In this document: piece by piece, positions 11,340-63,689 of the stretch
Layout: every line of letters begins with the position of its first letter
Numbering within the stretch: the first letter of the stretch is position 1
Source: Pseudorasbora parva
Taxonomy: Eukaryota > Chordata > Actinopteri > Cypriniformes > Gobionidae
Assembly (NCBI RefSeq): GCF_024679245.1
Contig: NC_090184.1
Coordinates: forward strand, 12,785,233-12,849,232
Length of the DNA stretch: 64,000 nt
Direction of reading: 5' to 3'
Made by a program: the position numbers and the translations under genes
The notes under the pieces: model-generated
Seen by the model: the letters and a program-made list of their open reading frames with translations, nothing else
The model's database searches: none
What the model was told of the DNA's origin: nothing

Positions 11340-11403
11340 ATTTTGTCCTCAAGGTTACAGTTTTTCGGAATGGCTAAAAACATTAAACAGACAGACAGAC
11401 ACT

Positions 11404-12520
<1,117 letters not shown>

Positions 12521-13009
12521 TCCGGCTGACCTATATGCAGCCTAACAATCATTTAAATGATTTGAATAATAAAATGTGTATGCCAATGAGATGCGTATTT
12601 AGTCTAGATTTACAGTTTTTTTTTTTCAATTGCTTACACACTAAAATTAAAACTTTCCCACAATTAGCAAAATCTTACACTCAAGAAGCAAAACACTGGC
12701 CTAGATTTGCACAACTATAAGCACATTGTCAGCTTCACATTTTTTTTGCAAAACATTACACACAGTGATTTGCAAAACACTAAACACACTTGTATGCGTT
12801 TGACGCAGATATTTATCATGATGTAATTTCCTTGCAATTTCAAAGCAAAGGCTTTCAAATTAACACACCCATGAACCAATTGGTTAAACACAGCCACCAG
12901 GTGTGCGCACACACTGGTGCATAATTCTAGACACACCAATCAGGTAAAGGCTAAATGAAAAGGCAAGTTCACCATGTCTTCAACAAAAATGGAAGGCTTT
13001 GGCGTAGTA
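12521..13009. other. Intergenic, nothing recognised
   Basis: Low-complexity AT-rich DNA with several AAACACTAAACACACT-like imperfect repeats around 12640-12800. No gene or element border recognised. Confidence 0.4.
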
Positions 13010-13490
13010 AGAGGAAAGTGAGGATGAGAGGGGGAGCCCATGGAGGAAGAGGGGAAGAGAAGAAGAGAGGGTAAGAGAGAAAAAGAGAGGGGAAGGGGGG
13101 ATGAGAGGGGAAGAGAAGAGAGGGGAAGAGAGAAGAAGAGAGGGGAAGAGAAGAAGAGCGGGTTAGAGAGGGTAAGAGAGGCAGAGAGGGGAAGAGAAGA
13201 GAGGGGAAGAGAGAAGAAGAGAGGGGAAGAGAAGAAGAGCGGGTTAGAGAGGGTAAGAGAGGAAGAGAGGGGAAGAGAAGATGAGCGGTTTAGAGAGGGG
13301 AAGAGAGGAAGAGAGGGGAAGAGAAGAAGAGCGGGTTAGAGAGGGGAAGGACAGGGGAAGTGTGATGAGAGGGGAAGAGAAGAATAGAGGGTTAGAGAGG
13401 GGAAGAGAAGAAGAGAGGGGAAGGGGGGATGAGAGGGGAAGAGAGGGTTAGAGAGGGGAAGATAGGGGAAGGGGGATGAGAGGGCTATCA
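13010..13490. repeat. Purine-only minisatellite-like tract (GAGAGGGGAAGAGAAGAA units)
   Basis: About 480 bp with almost no pyrimidines on the plus strand. Imperfect 17-40-bp units built of GGGGAAGAGA, AAGAAGAG and GGGTTAGAGA are arranged in higher-order blocks: the stretch around 13095-13175 recurs near 13180-13260. The apparent Arg/Glu/Gly/Lys reading frame across it is a repeat artefact. Confidence 0.9.
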
Positions 13491-13680
13491 GGGCTCATAG
13501 GGTTTCCAGTTCATGCTTCTAGACCAATCAGAGCCCGAGATCTCCCTTTACAAAGTTGAAGAGGCAGAGCCTTCTTTTCGATTTCCTAGTGGCCAGCTTA
13601 TGTCAATGCTGATGAGTAGGAGTTATTAGATGTTTTGGACAAATAAATCTCAATACCTTTTTTGGAAGGAGATATCAAGA

Positions 13681-13682
<2 letters not shown>

Positions 13683-13712
<30 letters not shown>
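13683..13712. repeat. Poly(C) run of about 30
   Basis: Uninterrupted C tract followed by nine A. The length is likely to be unreliable in the assembly. Confidence 0.9.
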
Positions 13713-13714
<2 letters not shown>

Positions 13715-14831
13715 AAAAAAAGGTTGTAGACCAAAGAAAGGTTGTAGAAAGGTTGTAGACTAAACTGATTAAAAAAATATAGATTTTTAACAAATTAATT
13801 AAAATAAATAAATTAAAAATAAATCAAAATATTTATTTTTTATATATGTTTATCATAAAATTGTGAATAGATACAATAAAATATGTGCACTATTCCACCA
13901 CTGTGTTAAAATTTAGAGTGTTTTCTATAAAATGAGACCATTTTTATCAATTTACTCCAACGTATGTGGGTAGGGCGCTCTTTTAAATTCAGATATGCCT
14001 AATTTTCAAAAAATGCAAAATGTGCTGCAGAGCTGAAGTGGTTAAATGTCTCATGTTTTGTTTTAAGTCACCAGAGGGAAAGACAGACAGAGCTAGATAG
14101 ACAAAAACAAAGATGAGTCATGTAAGAATTAGGTTATGACAAATTAAAGCAACGTGTTTTTCCTTGCTTATCCTTGCTTGAAACTTGCTTATCCTAACTG
14201 ATAATTTGTTCATAAATCTGTAGTTGACATGACAAGAATGTTTTAACGGAACAAGACATTTTTATTTAGTGACTAAACATATTTAGATTGGTAGTGTCAC
14301 TGTTATTATCTACCTCCTAGCCCCCAGCCCGCCTCCCCCCCCCCCCACCCGTCCCCCCCAAGCCAGCATTCAAGGTGTAGATAATCACCTGTTCCGTTCC
14401 AGGAAGCAACTTATATCCGAGTCTACTGATGCGGTTAAATGATGGCTGTCATTTAAAGGATGTCATATTTTTCATCATAACAAGTTTCAAAGGTGTTACA
14501 TGTGTAAAGGGTCTATGTGGATTCACGTGCCATGAAAGCTACATCCAAGCTTTCATGTTTGTTATGTGTATGGGCCATAATTTGCCTTAATTGCCACTGC
14601 AATGCACTACACACTTCCTACATGAGTTGAGACTATAAACATGGAAACACTCAGAAAGTAACCACTAATGAAAGACCCTTTCTTTCTTTTCTTCTTTTTT
14701 CCCTCAACGTTTAATTTGGGTAATTGCCGTAGGTCCATTAAAACACGGGACAAGTTGCTCTTCCACACTAGAGCTCAACGTCTTGCTCTTGTACACAGCC
14801 TCATTGTGGTCAGGACCGTTTTGATACAACA
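13713..14831. other. Upstream region of the dickkopf-like gene
   Basis: AT-rich, with a C-rich patch at 14320-14360. It must contain the promoter of the gene at 14832, but no convincing TATA box, CpG island or conserved site was identified by eye. Confidence 0.35.
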
Positions 14832-18893
<4,062 letters not shown>

Positions 18894-19368
18894 AAGGACT
18901 GGTTAATCGCAGACAACAATGGAACAGAGTTAATATTACTGTTTAGGCGTGTTCGGAATTACCGTATGTTCCAAGTATTTTGAAGTAATCATTATACAAT
19001 TAAGTTAAACTGTTACTGTTTTAATTAATTTGCTTCTAAAATGTATAGAAGTTGAAAGAATTGGGGGAAACGCAAACACACCGAGGACAATGCGCATAGC
19101 TTTGGTTTTCTTTTCCTGCACCTTTAAATCTGTTTGAGTCGCTTAACGCCCTCTGTCGGCTGAATAAGTTTGCTGAGCTTTGTCTTCGTAAGGCGTTTCC
19201 AAGCAATCCTCCAGGAAGTCTATCAGTACTGCACGTCTCCCCCTTTTCCCAAAGATGTCTTTACACAGACTATTTATTGTTTGTCAGAGGTGACATAAAT
19301 GCATTTACACATGCACAATGAATGTTATTTATGTTTTAAACATTTTCAGAACTCCCTTGATTGAGTTA

Positions 19369-19374
19369 AATAAA
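19369..19374 (+). terminator. Candidate AATAAA polyadenylation signal of the dickkopf-like gene
   Basis: AATAAA in TTAAATAAAATCTG, 476 bp after the stop codon; the first good hexamer downstream. Transcript end would fall near 19390. Confidence 0.5.
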
Positions 19375-19390
19375 ATCTGTCCAAATCAAT

Positions 19391-20361
19391 TAAGATTTTA
19401 AACCTTAGATCATCTTGAACTGCACCGCAATGACAAACATGCATTTGCCTTGATAAGGGCAAGCAAGGCCATGTTCAATGAGGTCACTTAAATTTGACAC
19501 TGAATGTTAACACAGCTAAGGTTACACATGTATTGGCCTGCTGTCAGCAACCTGTCTTTCTCCCTCTCTCACACACAAATGACATGATCCCTACACTTTT
19601 TTCCCTTGTTCAAGATGTTTCACTGAACAGGTCACAATAATGCAGCAGACCCCAAACAGATATGATCCACACAAAATAAGTGGGAAAATTATATTTCAGT
19701 GCTTATGCATCACACCAAGAAACTTTGATCCACCTCTGCAAAGCACTGAATCCATCACAAAAGTGTTGCAATTGCAGTTACTTTAGCATTCCACCAAGGA
19801 ACTTTGATCTCACATTTTACAAGAGAACTCCAAAGCATTGAAATAATGATGGTACAAATTAATGAGGGTAACTATGTCCCTTTAGGAGGAGCTCGATACA
19901 ATAGGGAAGACATTAGTAATAATCATTTTGAAAATATAAAGCTTGGATCACGACTGGATCAACCAGAAACAAATTAGTTAATATTGTAACAAGTCTCTTC
20001 CATTCAACAAGCATTTAGTGACCATGGCTATTTGTAAATACACAAGCTGGTATATTCACCCCTTTACAGCCAGATAATGGCATTGTTTAAAACAGTGTTA
20101 AATGTTCCCTTAAGGCCAAGTTAACTCAAGAACTGCTGTGACCAAAGTTAGTTAAGGAGCTAAACACCCAAATACATTTCTTCACTAATCTACTAGATTT
20201 AAGAGCCGGATCAGCAAGTTCATTAAAAAGCCAGATCAAAAATCAAAGAGCTCACTAAAGGTGGCTTGCATATTAAGCCGAAGCAACAAATTACACACAA
20301 GTCAAATAGCAAAAATGAGACACTGAAACAAGTGGCATTAAGTTTACTGATATTGTTCCCC
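19391..20361. other. Intergenic between dickkopf-like gene and ppia, which converge
   Basis: AT-rich DNA with no recognised gene or transposon border. The two genes point towards each other here. Confidence 0.5.
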
Positions 20362-20367
20362 TTTATT
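20362..20367 (-). terminator. ppia: Candidate ppia polyadenylation signal
   Basis: TTTATT on the plus strand is AATAAA on the minus strand, 209 bp after the ppia stop codon; this gives a short 3'UTR as is usual for cyclophilin A. Confidence 0.55.
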
Positions 20368-20575
20368 TTCAGACTGATACATATTAAAGGCCTACAGGAT
20401 TTCATCTGCAAATGAAAACAAAACAGCAAAAGGCAACTCAGACAAAGATGGACGACTGAAGGAGGTGGGAAGGGGCGACTTGGATAGGAATGTTGCGGTT
20501 AGCGGCAGGATTTGAGAAAGGGAGCACTGAAGGGTACTAGACTAGGGATTGGATGAATATTAGTGGTAGAGGAGT

Positions 20576-20708
20576 TTACAGCTGGCCACAGTTAGCAACA
20601 ACAATCTTGGCACTGGGCTTTCCACTACTAGAACCGTACTGCTCCACTTTCTTGATGACATCAAGGCCCTCTACAACCTGTCCGAAGACAACGTGTTTGC
20701 CGTCCAGC
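20576..20708 (-). CDS. ppia: ppia exon 5 and stop
   Basis: [20 protein letters not shown] to IVVANCGQL and TAA (20578-20576); acceptor CGCTAG. Confidence 0.96.
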
Positions 20709-22764
20709 CTAGCGGAAAAAAATTGTAGATGGAAGACATCAGGAGTCAGGACAGGACAAGAGCAGCATGCTCCATAACATGGATCCAGGAATGTTTTAAC
20801 ATGGTCATTCACAATTATTTTGCTCACCATGAAGTCAACGCTGTGCAGATGAAGAACTGGGAACCGTTTGTGTTGGGGCCAGCATTGGCCATGGACAGGG
20901 TGCCAGCACCAGTGTGTTTCAGGGTAAAGTTCTCATCCTCAAACTTGTTGCCATAAATAGACTTGCCACCAGTTCCATTGTGGTTCGTGAAGTCACCCCC
21001 CTGTATCCAAAGACCTCAAGATTAGAACATCAAACTTTTTTTTAATTAAATTGAACTAAGATCACAGTATTTTGGGACTAAACCTTCATACCTGGCACAT
21101 GAACTCAGGGATGACACGATGGAAGGTAGATCCTTTGTAGCCATAGCCAGGTTGACCGGTGCACAACTGCCTGAAGTTCTCTGCAAGATTACAGACAGGT
21201 GATTTATATAAATAAATTAAAAAAGGAAACCATAATAATATTATTAACAAGAAAGAAATACCTGCAGTTCTGGGGACAACATCAGCTCTGAGCTGTTAAA
21301 ATAAAATGTCACAATTAACATTTAAAATGAATTCAGCTGCAACAAGGCGTGACTATATAACAAACTAGTAACAAGCTCGTGTGGAGAGCCATCTTCATGC
21401 AACCGCACTGCAGCCTGACAGACACCTCCAATTAAACCGCGACAATGCGGAAGACACATCAGCATCGCTTTGTTCGCACAGTATGTATTGTAGTGACAGT
21501 CCGCACTCGGGAGTGCTCATAAGAAACTATGACAAAGCGCGTCTTTGACTTTTCCAAGTTTGGAATTAAAATGGCCGCTCAAAATATATATACTTTTACT
21601 AGCTAAAGTGTGAATCACCGCGTTCTTTACATAACCCTCAATCAGTTACTCTAACTCAAATGTACAACTGTAAAAAAACAACAACAAAAAAACATTTAAA
21701 TAAAATAAATCTAGCAGCTAGTCTATGGAATCTCCGCTGGGTCGCCTTGATGGTTCCCTCCCATCCCCCAGCGAACTTTCCAGAAGGTCTTTTCACAGAA
21801 ATTGCAGGATGCATTTCACCCGGACATAGGGAATTTACTACTTCAAATAATCAAACAAAAGCTTAACTTTGTCGCAATTGTCTTGAGTTTGGGGTGAAAC
21901 TGAGTTGAACTTGATCAAATAAAGTCGCACTCAGGGAATCCGGGTTAAACAAAAGAAGCCGATTCATTCAACGCGCAATCCTGTGTGATATTTCTGCAGT
22001 TTTTCCAAAGCAAGCGCAGGAACCGCAAAGTCCTTTCATTCTGTTATACTCTTGATATGAGAAATGATTACTCTGTCAGTAAACCTTGGTGGCAAAATTC
22101 TAAAACAAGCGTGCTGTAGGTGATGTACAGAGTGGGGTTAAAGCGGCCTAGTGCGGCGCGTGCTTGACGGCTTCCTTTGGGAAGCATGTTTTGCTTATTC
22201 CGAAATAATGACAGCAGTTTTAAGCAAATAAATACCTCAACGCGTCACTCTGGAAATGAACGGGTCCGACTGACGGATTCTAACATTAAAACTCAAACCG
22301 TTACACACTGCTGCTCCCTGCCGCAAAATTGTACACGGGCTTACAAAAAAAGAAAATACATATATAAACAGCAACATGTTTAGGCCAGGAGTGTAAAAGG
22401 CTATAGTTCCTACATTGGTTTTGCACAAACAGGTCAAGCATGGCTGAATCATGAGATTTATATAGCTGAAATGGAAAGCACTTAACTTATACGATATTAA
22501 CGTTAAGGATATTCAAGTTCTGCAGCACAGTAAGGTTTAGGCGCAGCAGAGGTAAGGTAGACTAGCGCATGCAGCCGCTCAAAGGCGTTTGCACGACTTG
22601 CAGGAAAAATTTCAGGTAGTTATACCTTGCAATAAACCCCAAGTTACGGTGAATCTATTTAATCTAGTTACGGAAAATACTGTGTGAAATTTTACCTCCA
22701 TAATCACTCTTCCAACTGGTTTGCCGTTGGCGGTGATATCGAAGAAAACTCTAGGCCTTGCCAT
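20576..22764 (-). CDS. ppia: Cyclophilin A, peptidyl-prolyl cis-trans isomerase
   Basis: Cytosolic enzyme that isomerises X-Pro bonds and is the target of cyclosporin. Five coding exons (22764-22696, 21292-21262, 21180-21092, 21000-20828, 20708-20576) sum to 495 bp, exactly 164 residues plus TAA, the size of vertebrate cyclophilin A, with all phases matching. The catalytic and cyclosporin-binding residues are present: FHRVIP with Arg near residue 54, [29 protein letters not shown], the single Trp (TSW) near 120 and LDGKHVVFG. The start [19 protein letters not shown] is the expected one. The first intron is 1.4 kb with CpG-containing upstream DNA. Fish have two close ppia paralogs (a/b) and I cannot tell which this is. 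No sign of a processed copy, because introns are intact. Confidence 0.97.
20828..21000 (-). CDS. ppia: ppia exon 4
   Basis: [20 protein letters not shown] through [20 protein letters not shown], the core of the active-site cleft; acceptor ATACAG, donor GTGAGC. Confidence 0.96.
21092..21180 (-). CDS. ppia: ppia exon 3
   Basis: [20 protein letters not shown] then [10 protein letters not shown], including the catalytic Arg of FHRVIP; acceptor CTTGCAG, donor GTATGA. Confidence 0.95.
21262..21292 (-). CDS. ppia: ppia exon 2 (31 bp)
   Basis: [10 protein letters not shown], acceptor TAACAG, donor GTATTT. The 31-bp size is characteristic of the second PPIA exon. Confidence 0.93.
22696..22764 (-). 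CDS. ppia: ppia exon 1
   Basis: Encodes [20 protein letters not shown] then IME (23 codons); donor GTAAAA; phase 0. Confidence 0.95.
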
Positions 22765-23173
22765 GGTTTTAGATATTTTTGCGCTTAGATGATGCTAGGC
22801 TGAAGCGCGCTAACCGTGTTTCACTGGCTGCCTTGAAAAGAGAAAAGACCGGATGAAGGCCGCTAAGCTATTTTTTTTACAGGAGAGGGACGTCATGAAG
22901 ATGCATCTGTCCAATAAGAGCGTGTCGATTCTTTGAAGGACACGAATATGAACCAATGAAAGATCTTTATTGAGATTTTGCTAGAACATGCGCTTTTGGG
23001 CATGCGGCATGAAGTCGCGTGTATTGCTGCTGCAAACATGAAATGCGACCAATTTTGGCTTTGTGATACTTTAAAACAATGGTGCAAAAACTCAGCCCTC
23101 CAATGTTTAGTTTCAACCCTGCTTCCTCCAACACGCACATTTGTGGTTTTCAAATAAATCAGAGTTTATATTT

Positions 23174-23174
<1 letters not shown>
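22765..23174. promoter_or_regulatory. ppia: Region upstream of ppia (presumed promoter and 5'UTR)
   Basis: Contains several CpGs and GC-rich words just 5' of the ATG, then CA-microsatellite DNA. The start site cannot be placed from sequence alone. Confidence 0.35.

Positions 23175-23243
<69 letters not shown>
23175..23243. repeat. (CA)n microsatellite
   Basis: About 34 uninterrupted CA units. Confidence 0.97.
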
Positions 23244-23249
<6 letters not shown>

Positions 23250-23512
23250 TTCACTATATAAGTGAGGACATTATATAGACTTCCATTGATTTTATATCAG
23301 GTTAATGATACTTTCTATCCCCTAACCCAACCCCTATCCCTAAACCTACCCATCCCAGAGAAATGTGCAGAACAATAGATTTAAAAAAACATACATGTTT
23401 TGGCCGATTTATAAGCCTTTTTAACTAGTGAGGACCAGTCCAATGTCATTTTCATATTTTACTATAACTGAGGTGAGGACATTTGTGTCCTCACAAGTAT
23501 TGCCAAACAAGG

Positions 23513-23628
<116 letters not shown>

Positions 23629-23639
23629 CAACCCCGACT

Positions 23640-24130
23640 GACCACAGCTACAACCCCAGAACTATTATTAAAGAAATTGACAAAAATCTAAGGCACCCAT
23701 GATAAATCACTAAAAACACAGTTTGACCTCAAAAATAAACTCCAATGCTATTCGACTCAAAATAAAACCATCTAGTAATTAAACAATTTAAAGAAAGACA
23801 AATCCTCACCAAATACAGATTGAGTGACCATGACCTAGATATAGAGAAGACGACAAACATGGACAGAGAGGATCTGAGTGCAGAGGATCTGTAGACACTG
23901 TGATCTACAGCAAATAGAAGATGAGAAACACTTTCTGCTAATCTGTACTAAATATCATCATGTGAGAGAAACATTTCTGCTCAGATTTGAAACACTGATT
24001 CCATCATTCACTGAACTGAGTGATACTGACAAAATGCCCTTCATGCGAGCTGCACAATGTGTCAGCCATTCACAATGTTAGAAACAGTTAACTCTCTAGA
24101 GCTTCAGCTACTCATCTATTGAGATGGACT
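23640..24130 (+). pseudogene. 3' end of a LINE open reading frame, decayed
   Basis: Contains RICRHCDLQQIEDEKHFLLI followed by CTKYHHVRETFLLRFE. The spacing (C-x2-C, then E-x2-HFLL-x-C) is that of the zinc-binding C-terminus of non-LTR retrotransposon polyproteins. Stop codons interrupt it upstream. It is followed directly by a SINE/LINE 3' tail. Confidence 0.6.
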
Positions 24131-24134
24131 TGAT

Positions 24135-24456
24135 TGACTGTGCTACATGTGACATGTGCTACATGGGGACACTAAAATTGGTGACACTAAAATTATGATT
24201 AAAGTTATTCAATTAATTATACAAATACAATTTATGAATTAGGTTTTATTTAATTCTATAAACTATAATACTGATATGCCAACATTGTCGCTCTATGATA
24301 AATTAAAATAAGCTGATAACATCACTGTTTTCTCCAGTACGACTGTACAGCCAAATCTAATTTTGTTGCAATATTATCCTGTTTGACACTGTGAAGCTGC
24401 TTTGACACAATCGTGATTGTAAAAGCGCTATATAAATTAAGTTGATTGATTGATAT
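24135..24456 (+). repeat. 3' tail of SINE-like family, copy ending in TTGATTGA
   Basis: Shares the CTGATAACATCACTGTTTTC ... AGCTGCTTTGACACAATCGT ... GCGCTATATAAAT blocks with 32773-33310 and 61900-62232. It ends in a short TTGATTGA tail typical of target-primed insertion. Confidence 0.75.
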
Positions 24457-25875
24457 GATCTGTACATATATATATTTTTGTTTTTATTATTTATATGTTA
24501 ATACACAGTCATGCTAATAAAGCTGATACACAGTCATGCTAATAAGAGTGCAGTCAGACTGATACACTGCACAGTCAGACTGATACACAGTCATGCTAAT
24601 AAAGCTAATTTGAAATTGAAAATGAGAGCTGGACTTTAACAAAGGTTGTCATACTAAATAAACAACAGCAACAACCCACAAACCATTTAATTTTGCATAT
24701 CGCACAATCAATTATATATGGATTGTGTTATTCATAATGTCAAGTTTTTCACTGGATTGTGTTGTGTTTTTTAACTGGGTAGGAATAAACAACAACTTAA
24801 GATATTTGAGAAGATTATGAGTTTATTGTATGAAGCTAAACCGTTACAAGAATCTGATTCCTCAAAAATCAAAATAAATAAAATTATTTGCATTCTCTTT
24901 GAAAAAGCCAAAGAGGTTTTCATTTAAACCTGTGACCACAAACAGGTGTAATTCTGTCTTGCTTGCCATTTTAAATTTTCCTGTTGCTGGGTTGGGCTGT
25001 ATGGCACAAGTTATCAGATGGCTAGAATGGTTATGAAGGGATTTTTATCTGCACCAGTTTGCATCAATTAGCCAAGTGTGCGGCAGAGTATAAAATGCAA
25101 TCTATAGATGATACTGGATGAGAACATAGGCACATACTGTACATGTAAAGGTGCCACAAAGAATTTCCACACTGTCCTGATTTTGACATCAAGCCTTTCT
25201 TCCTCTGAATACAAAGTAATTTTTACATAAATACAATCATAGAACTGCAACATCCACTTGAGAACCAACAGTTTTTTCTTCTTACCAGAAAACAAGTGCA
25301 AAGGAACAGATAAAGTGTCATTTTTAGCACATACTTTTTACCAGTCTTGTCCACTAATCAAACACGACAAATGTGTGCCAAAATTCTCCCTTGTTATAAC
25401 AAAAGAAAAACCAAACGAAAAAAGAAAAAGAAAAAAAACTGAGAAATTAAAGCCATTTAGCATTTGAGAGTTGGGATGCAAGTAGCATACAGAATTCATG
25501 ACAAACCTACAAGAAAGCTTAGGAAAATGTCTGAGTTTGGAGACAAAAGATGCCGATTACTAAACGGGGAAGTTCTTAAAATGATTGGAATTGTGCTTTG
25601 GTTAAAAAAACATTAGGTCCATTAATGTTTATTTATTCACTCAAGCAAGAGAATTTGTATTTTCTGAGGTTTATTATAATTTGGTTGTCGTTGACCTAGG
25701 CAACAATGGACACTTAAAATAAACAACGGGAACTGAACATTGTGGATACATGATACCGAACACGATTTACTATGATTTATGGGATAAATAAAATGGTTTG
25801 GTGTAGTGTATTTGGTTGCCGGAATGAATGGGGGGCTTGTGAAGTATTGTTTTCTTTGTAGACTGGAGGACAGAT
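24457..25875. other. Intergenic / ogdh 3'UTR region
   Basis: A small tandem of ACACAGTCATGCTAATAA-type units at 24510-24605 is the only structure seen. The ogdh 3'UTR must occupy its right part; minus-strand AATAAA hexamers occur at about 25628-25637, a plausible end about 240 bp past the stop. Confidence 0.45.
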
Positions 25876-60686
<34,811 letters not shown>

Positions 60687-61899
60687 CTGGAGAGGCAGTA
60701 GTAGGGGGAAAAATTCCACTGGGAGTTAGTGATTCCCAAAACCTCAAATAGCCAATTCCATTGAGACACTAACAAACATTAAATTACAGCACTGAATAGC
60801 TGCACTAATGAAATATAAAGAGTTGCTCACTGAGGTACACCACACATCTTCTAATGGATTCTAGATAAAACAATTTTCCTTCAGTAAATCACACACCAGG
60901 CATCACACAAAGCAGTTCCTAAATGCTGCAGCAACACAATCACGGCTTCAAGGCTCATTATTTAATCACAGCCTACACTAGAGCTGCATGATTAATGATT
61001 AAAAGATTGTGATCTCCACTCAAACACTTTTTCCTAAACGACAGCGATTCATCTGTCTATTTAACTTGTGGGGGGGGGTTAATGCACACACCAGAACAAC
61101 TGCTTGCTTTGACTGTTTGCTAAAATTCATAAAGTAATATGTTCATCATAGTTCAAATCGCAAGTTCAAGCTCTAGCAAACAACTGTCCCAAACACTGCC
61201 AGGCAAAGCCAAGACTAAAGTTTTCTTGAAAAGTACTGGTTCAGTAAAAATAATTATTATCTGTACAATAATTGTTTTAGTAATATATGCAAGTGAGTAA
61301 CAAATTACACAAATCAGATACATCCAAGTAATTACCCGGCCAAGGGCCAGATTCAATAAACAGGGCAAATTAGCATTAATGAAATTCCCAAAAAGCATTT
61401 CTTGCAATATTTTTGCCAGCAGTCATGTGTACAGATATTTTTCATACAAGAGACAGGCTTTCAAACCTTGACACGCAAGTGGTTGCTGTGGTAGCGAACA
61501 ACAATACTGTAACGTGCTGGTGTATATAGTCTAACATTTTTTTTTTTGAGGAAATGAGCTTATAATTTATTATAAACTATTCTTGTTTTGGATTGAACTT
61601 ATTGGTCCTGTGCTGCTTAATGATTCAGTTAATTTATCTGATCTATTTTAGTGGCATTCAGTATAAGGATTTGAATGTTCATAGATTAGGTCTTCACTAG
61701 CATCGTCGGCATTGGGAGTTAAGACCGCAGTTTGAACCAGTAGCTTGAATTTATAGGGCCTTGGCCCCTATAAATTCAACCTCTTCCACTTCAGGTGAAG
61801 GTGGGGGAGAAATTACCCTACTTCTAATGACCGCTCTGTTGCAAAGCTACTGGCATCACTTCAGTCATCCCCTATCTTTGCAAGTCAGACAGCTGTCAA

Positions 61900-62232
61900 T
61901 CAATCCGTCACTGCGGGTTGGGGACACTAAAAATACACTAAAAATATGGGGACACTAAAAATATGATTAAAGTTATTCAACTTATTATACAAATAAAATA
62001 TATGAATTAGGTCTTATTTAATTCTATAAACTATAATACTGATCTGCCAACATTGTCGCTATATGATAAATTAAAATAAGCTGATAACATCACTGTTTTC
62101 TCCAGTACGACTGTACAGCCAAATCTAATTTTGTCGCAATATTATCCTGTTTGACACTGTGAAGCTGCTTTGACACAATCGTGATTGTAAAAGCGCTATA
62201 TAAATAAAGTTGATTGATTGATTGATTGCGGG
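61900..62232 (+). repeat. SINE-like family 3' end with (TTGA)n tail
   Basis: Very similar to 33000-33310 and 24135-24456, including GTTGGGGACACTAAAAATA and the AGCTGCTTTGACACAATCGT block; ends GATTGATTGATTG. Confidence 0.8.
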
Positions 62233-62252
62233 TCTCAGGTGCAGGTGTGTTA

Positions 62253-62887
62253 GGGTGCTTTCACTTGGTCTGAACCAGAGTTCGATTGCTCACCCCTCCA
62301 CCTGCTCCCGCTGGACTGTGTTAATATTATATTATTTGGGTCCGAACCGGGGTTCGTTTGCATCATCAAAGCAGCAGCTGTTTACCCGGTTGCTTATTAA
62401 CAACAGCACGTGTGAATGCGGCGAAATGCTCCAGTCACTTTTATATTTTTGTTTTTGAACCGTTGTTTTTGTTACGTACGTAATGGCACTTGTGTCTATC
62501 TGCTGAGAATGCACTGCAAATGCTCTAAAGAACGCCGAAGACGAGCAGAAATCAGATCTACAGCTCTCTAGTATGTCAGTGCAGTATGTCAGTGACGTTT
62601 GTCAGGTAAATGAGAGAAACGCACACAAAACACACATTTGTATCAAATCATACGTCATTAATAGCGGTTCACTTCCGCGATTTAGTATGATTGCATTCAC
62701 ATTAGCAATGAACCATACCAGAGTTCACATGAACCAAAACCCAGACCACCTTTTTTAAGCGGACTCGGGTGTGGTTTGCGGGTGCACACCCGAGTTCGGA
62801 AAACCGTGTTCACATCATCCAAACGAACCGAACTTTGACATCAATCGAACCCGGGTGCGCACAAAAAGTGCTAGTGTGAAAGCACCC
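62253..62887. mobile_element. 635-bp Harbinger-type element
   Basis: Ends GGGTGCTTTCAC and GTGAAAGCACCC are perfect inverted copies; TTA flanks both (62250-62252; 62888-62890). A 3-bp TTA duplication is typical of PIF/Harbinger. Internal GAACCGAACTT-like words; no frame of interest. Confidence 0.8.
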
Positions 62888-63270
62888 TTAATGACCTCAA
62901 GGCTAGATTATTGTAATTGTCAACACTGCATTGGCTCCTTATTAAACATCACAGACATTTTAAAATCTTGCAAATTACTTACTCTTGCAAAGAACTAATT
63001 TTGCTCTTAAAACATTATACTCCATCACGTCTATTGCGGTCTTAATTCTGGCCAGTAGATAATACCTAGAATATCAAAATCAACTGCAGGTGGTGAATCC
63101 TATTTAGCACCTTAACTCTGGAACCGTCTTCCTAACATTGTTCAGGAAGCAGAAGATAAATTGCTGATTACCCTCTGTCAGTTTAAATCTAGAATAAAAA
63201 CAAATCTCTTTACTGTGACATACACATAGAATATTTTTAACTTACATTATTCAAATAAATTGACTGATTG
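62888..63270 (+). pseudogene. LINE reverse-transcriptase tail, decayed
   Basis: MTSRLDYCN followed by decayed text, related to the 6455 fragment, then a 3'UTR-like AT-rich end. Adjacent to two non-autonomous DNA elements. Confidence 0.55.
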
Positions 63271-63273
63271 TTA

Positions 63274-63682
63274 AGGGGGGGGGGGGGTCGCACACCGGAC
63301 GCGGAGCTCGGCGGCGAGCCACGTCTTTAAAATTCGAACACATTGTTTTCAATGAGTGTACGCACACCGGTGGCGGCATTCGGCGCCTGTCCGCGGCGAC
63401 TCAGGAAGTTGTTCTAAATCCTGCCGCGCCACAGAGCGCCATTTCAAGGCTTTATATTAAAAGTATATTATCGTTAAGGTATACTGATTTCAACGTTTGC
63501 TACAAGACACATCTGTTTTACATTCTGAGTTCAACAGCTTGAATAAAGTCTAAACATATTTTGGGGAAATGTATAATAAACGTAGCCTTTTAAAATCCTT
63601 TTAGAATGTGCGCGTTCGGTGTGCGATACCTGAGATGCTGCGCGGCGCGCCGCTGAGCTCCGCGTCCGGTGTGCGACCCCCT
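63274..63682. mobile_element. About 409-bp GC-rich MITE with long perfect inverted ends
   Basis: GTCGCACACCGGACGCGGAG (left, after an expanded G run) and its exact reverse complement at 63660-63677 form an inverted pair; TTA lies outside both (63271-63273; 63683-63685). An inner GCACACCGG/CGGTGTGCG pair occurs as well. CpG-rich compared with the surrounding intron. Confidence 0.8.
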
Positions 63683-63689
63683 TTAGGCT

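Noticed and set aside
13040..13339. 99-codon Arg/Glu/Gly/Lys-rich frame
   Set aside because: Direct translation of the purine repeat; no family resemblance.
61153..61407. 84-codon minus-strand frame upstream of the ogdh micro-exon as a possible further exon
   Set aside because: Does not match any OGDH segment and has no compatible splice signals.
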